Below are positions 5,834 through 6,940 of a stretch of 6,940 nucleotides of DNA, piece by piece. The notes under the pieces are model-generated. The model was not told the origin of the DNA. It ran no database searches and saw only the letters and a program-made list of their open reading frames with translations. The DNA is from Steroidobacteraceae bacterium (GTDB lineage Bacteria > Pseudomonadota > Gammaproteobacteria > Steroidobacterales > Steroidobacteraceae), in the NCBI GenBank assembly GCA_013044085.1, contig JABEVI010000004.1:1-6940 (forward strand). Direction: 5' to 3'. How positions within the stretch are numbered: the first letter of the stretch is position 1; every line of letters starts with the position of its first letter. A program made the position numbers and the translations under genes.

Positions 5834-6145
5834 TTAGTTTACGAATTCCTTCAGGTTCTTGAGCGCGGCGATCCGCACTTTCTTGCTCGCCGGTTTTGCC
5901 TTGAACATCATCTTCTCGCCGGTGAACGGATTCACGCCTTCGCGCGCCTTGGTCGCCGGCTTCTTGACGACCTTCATCTTCAGAAGTCCCGGCATCGTAA
6001 ACAGCCCGTGACTGCGAAGACTCTTCTTGATCGCGGCGGACAGGGAATCAAACACGGCTCCGACCTGTTTCTTCGTGAGATCCGTTTCCTTGGAAATGTT
6101 CGCCAGAATCTCCGACTTGGTCGGTGCTGCATTCTTTTTCGCCAT
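5834..6145 (-). CDS. HU/IHF-family DNA-binding protein
   Basis: This 103-residue nucleoid protein belongs to the HU family; such proteins dimerise, bend DNA and compact the chromosome. The helical body (about 10-46, TKSEILANIS to AAIKKSLRSHG) is followed by the beta saddle and arms. The arm motif GVNPFTGE (70-77) carries the proline (P73) that intercalates into DNA in HU. The end is PASKKVRIAALKNLKEFVN. It is longer than the usual 90 residues because of a Lys/Ala leader (MAKKNAAPT) and an altered saddle, LFTMPGLLKMKVV, instead of the common GFGxFxVxxR, so I do not call it hupA or hupB. The start is strong: AGGAGA lies five bases before the ATG. It has its own AT-rich promoter region and converges on the hydrolase gene. 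Confidence 0.93.
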   Translation of the reverse strand: MAKKNAAPTKSEILANISKETDLTKKQVGAVFDSLSAAIKKSLRSHGLFTMPGLLKMKVVKKPATKAREGVNPFTGEKMMFKAKPASKKVRIAALKNLKEFVN

Positions 6146-6150
6146 TTCAA

Positions 6151-6156
6151 TCTCCT
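6151..6156 (-). promoter_or_regulatory. Strong ribosome binding site of the HU gene
   Basis: On the minus strand AGGAGA sits five bases before the ATG at 6145. It is the best Shine-Dalgarno match in the window, fitting a highly expressed nucleoid protein. Confidence 0.75.
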
Positions 6157-6214
6157 AGAGTGTTTTGCAAACGCGGGTTGCGATTGCCCGTCATTTAAAC
6201 TCGGCGCCGAAAAT

Positions 6215-6244
6215 AACATAGAAAAAAGCCGATGTTTAGCGCAA
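6215..6244 (-). promoter_or_regulatory. Candidate sigma-70 promoter of the HU gene
   Basis: On the minus strand TTGCGC (6244-6239) is followed after 18 bases by TATGTT (6220-6215). This gives a leader of about 60 bases that includes the palindromes TCGGCGCCGA (6201-6210) and TTTAAA (6194-6199). A-runs at 6222-6227 and 6248-6254 flank the -35 box and could act as an UP element or a bend. Confidence 0.45.
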
Positions 6245-6319
6245 TCGAAAAAAATATTCGCACGCCGCGCGCGTGGAATGCTGCATTTTTCAGGACTTCG
6301 CGTGGTCGCGCCGGTTGCG

Positions 6320-6340
6320 CGGACGCCTCAACCGCGTCCG
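6320..6340 (-). terminator. Hairpin spanning the yggT stop codon
   Basis: CGGACGC (6320-6326) and GCGTCCG (6334-6340) form a perfect seven-pair stem with a seven-base loop that holds the yggT TGA (6328-6330). No T run follows on the minus strand, so termination is uncertain. Confidence 0.4.
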
Positions 6341-6861
6341 AGAAGGATCAGGAGCGCGCCAATCGCGATCGACGCCCAGAGCACCGAGAAGTCGACCTGG
6401 CCGATCGGCGGTATCCAACGCCGGATGCGCCGGAGCACCGGTTCGCACAGTTGGTCGATGAGCCGGATGCCGGGTGCGTGGCCGCCCGGAGCTAAGAAAC
6501 TGGTCAGCCAGTAGACGAGCAGCGCGAACAGGTAGACGCGCAGCACCATGTCCGCGAGCGCGATGGCCGTGATGCGCAGGAACAGCACCGGGTCCGCAAC
6601 CCATAGTCCCTGAAGCGCGAGCCGCGCCCCGGTGCGCACCGCCGCGACTGCGAGCACCGCCACGACCGTCGCCGTATCGACCTTGCCGATCGGCGGCAAT
6701 ACGCGTCGCAGCGGCTTGATCAGCCAGTTCGTGACCCGCACGATCGAATCGGCGAGCGGGTCGCGAAAGTCCGCCCGGACCCACTGGAACAGCAGGCGCA
6801 GCAGAAAGGCGAGTGTCAGCAGCCACAGGAGGGTGTCGACGACATAGCCGATCACATCCAT
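6328..6861 (-). CDS. yggT: YggT-family integral membrane protein
   Basis: This is a small inner-membrane protein with the duplicated YggT architecture. Each half has a hydrophobic hairpin followed by an amphipathic stretch ending in the same motif: PPIGKVDTA (58-66) and PPIGQVDFS (153-161), counted from the first ATG at 6867. Hydrophobic segments lie at about 6-28, 68-86, 96-125 and 160-177. The function is not firmly known; relatives are linked to osmotic tolerance in bacteria and to cytochrome assembly in chloroplasts (CCB3). The start at 6861 is preferred over 6867 because GGGAG lies eight bases before it but only two before 6867. It follows the probable proC gene by 22 bases, the usual proC-yggT pairing. 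Its stop codon lies in a hairpin loop. Confidence 0.92.
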   Translation of the reverse strand: MDVIGYVVDTLLWLLTLAFLLRLLFQWVRADFRDPLADSIVRVTNWLIKPLRRVLPPIGKVDTATVVAVLAVAAVRTGARLALQGLWVADPVLFLRITAIALADMVLRVYLFALLVYWLTSFLAPGGHAPGIRLIDQLCEPVLRRIRRWIPPIGQVDFSVLWASIAIGALLILLGRG

Positions 6862-6883
6862 GTTCATGTCTCCCGCAGGCGCT

Positions 6884-6940
6884 TCACGGAGTGCCGTATT
6901 CGGCCGCTAGCTCGGCCGAGCGGCGGTCCGCGGCGGCGAT
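6884..6940 (-). CDS. proC: Probable pyrroline-5-carboxylate reductase, C-terminal end only
   Basis: Only the last 18 codons and the TGA are inside the window; the rest lies beyond the right edge. The translation is IAAADRRSAELAAEYGTP. The Ala-rich segment with RRSAEL resembles the C-terminal helix of ProC, which makes the last step of proline synthesis (pyrroline-5-carboxylate to proline). Gene order supports this, since proC directly precedes yggT in many gammaproteobacteria. With so little sequence the call rests mostly on context. Confidence 0.65.
   Translation of the reverse strand: MAAADRRSAELAAEYGTP

Noticed and set aside
6008..6826. ORFs antisense or out of frame to the HU and yggT genes
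   Set aside because: They lack motifs and follow from GC-rich codon bias in the true genes.
1..6940. CRISPR array, insertion sequence, tRNA or prophage genes
   Set aside because: I saw no regularly spaced direct repeats, transposase motif, cloverleaf-like segment or phage gene.

Overview
The window is GC-rich chromosomal DNA, most likely from a gammaproteobacterium. The support is a close match, from memory of the E. coli protein, to the PpnN nucleosidase; a proC-yggT gene pair on the right edge; an HU-like protein of the longer, Lys/Ala-rich type; and a CtaG/Sco/PCuAC copper set. The genus cannot be fixed from this sequence. Nothing looks mobile: I see no transposase, integrase, tRNA, rRNA or CRISPR array.

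Layout. At the left edge, about 200 bases hold no recognisable gene. Then ctaG (+) faces a two-gene minus-strand operon, sco then pcuAC, whose genes overlap by ATGA. These three encode copper delivery to cytochrome c oxidase: a membrane assembly factor, a thioredoxin-fold lipoprotein, and a periplasmic Cu(I) chaperone. No oxidase subunit is visible in the window. A short, palindrome-rich intergenic region with a self-complementary -10 box separates sco from a divergent plus-strand pair: an exported L,D-transpeptidase and ppnN (nucleotide 5'-monophosphate nucleosidase).

The middle of the window (4134-4732) is the least explained part. It has nested inverted repeats ahead of a 73-residue basic, Trp-rich protein that I do not recognise, and then a gap with a possible very small ORF. 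After it come a lipoprotein FKBP-type prolyl isomerase and an alpha/beta hydrolase, again joined by an ATGA overlap. The right end is on the minus strand: the last 18 codons of probable proC, then yggT, then an AT-rich stretch with a promoter, then an HU-family DNA-binding protein that converges on the hydrolase gene.

The genes are mostly housekeeping. No clear new multi-gene system is present. The observations most worth following are the orphan 73-residue protein with its structured upstream region, the symmetric sco/ldt promoter (the ldt transcript may be leaderless), and a recurring pattern in which stop codons sit in the loop of a short GC-rich hairpin.
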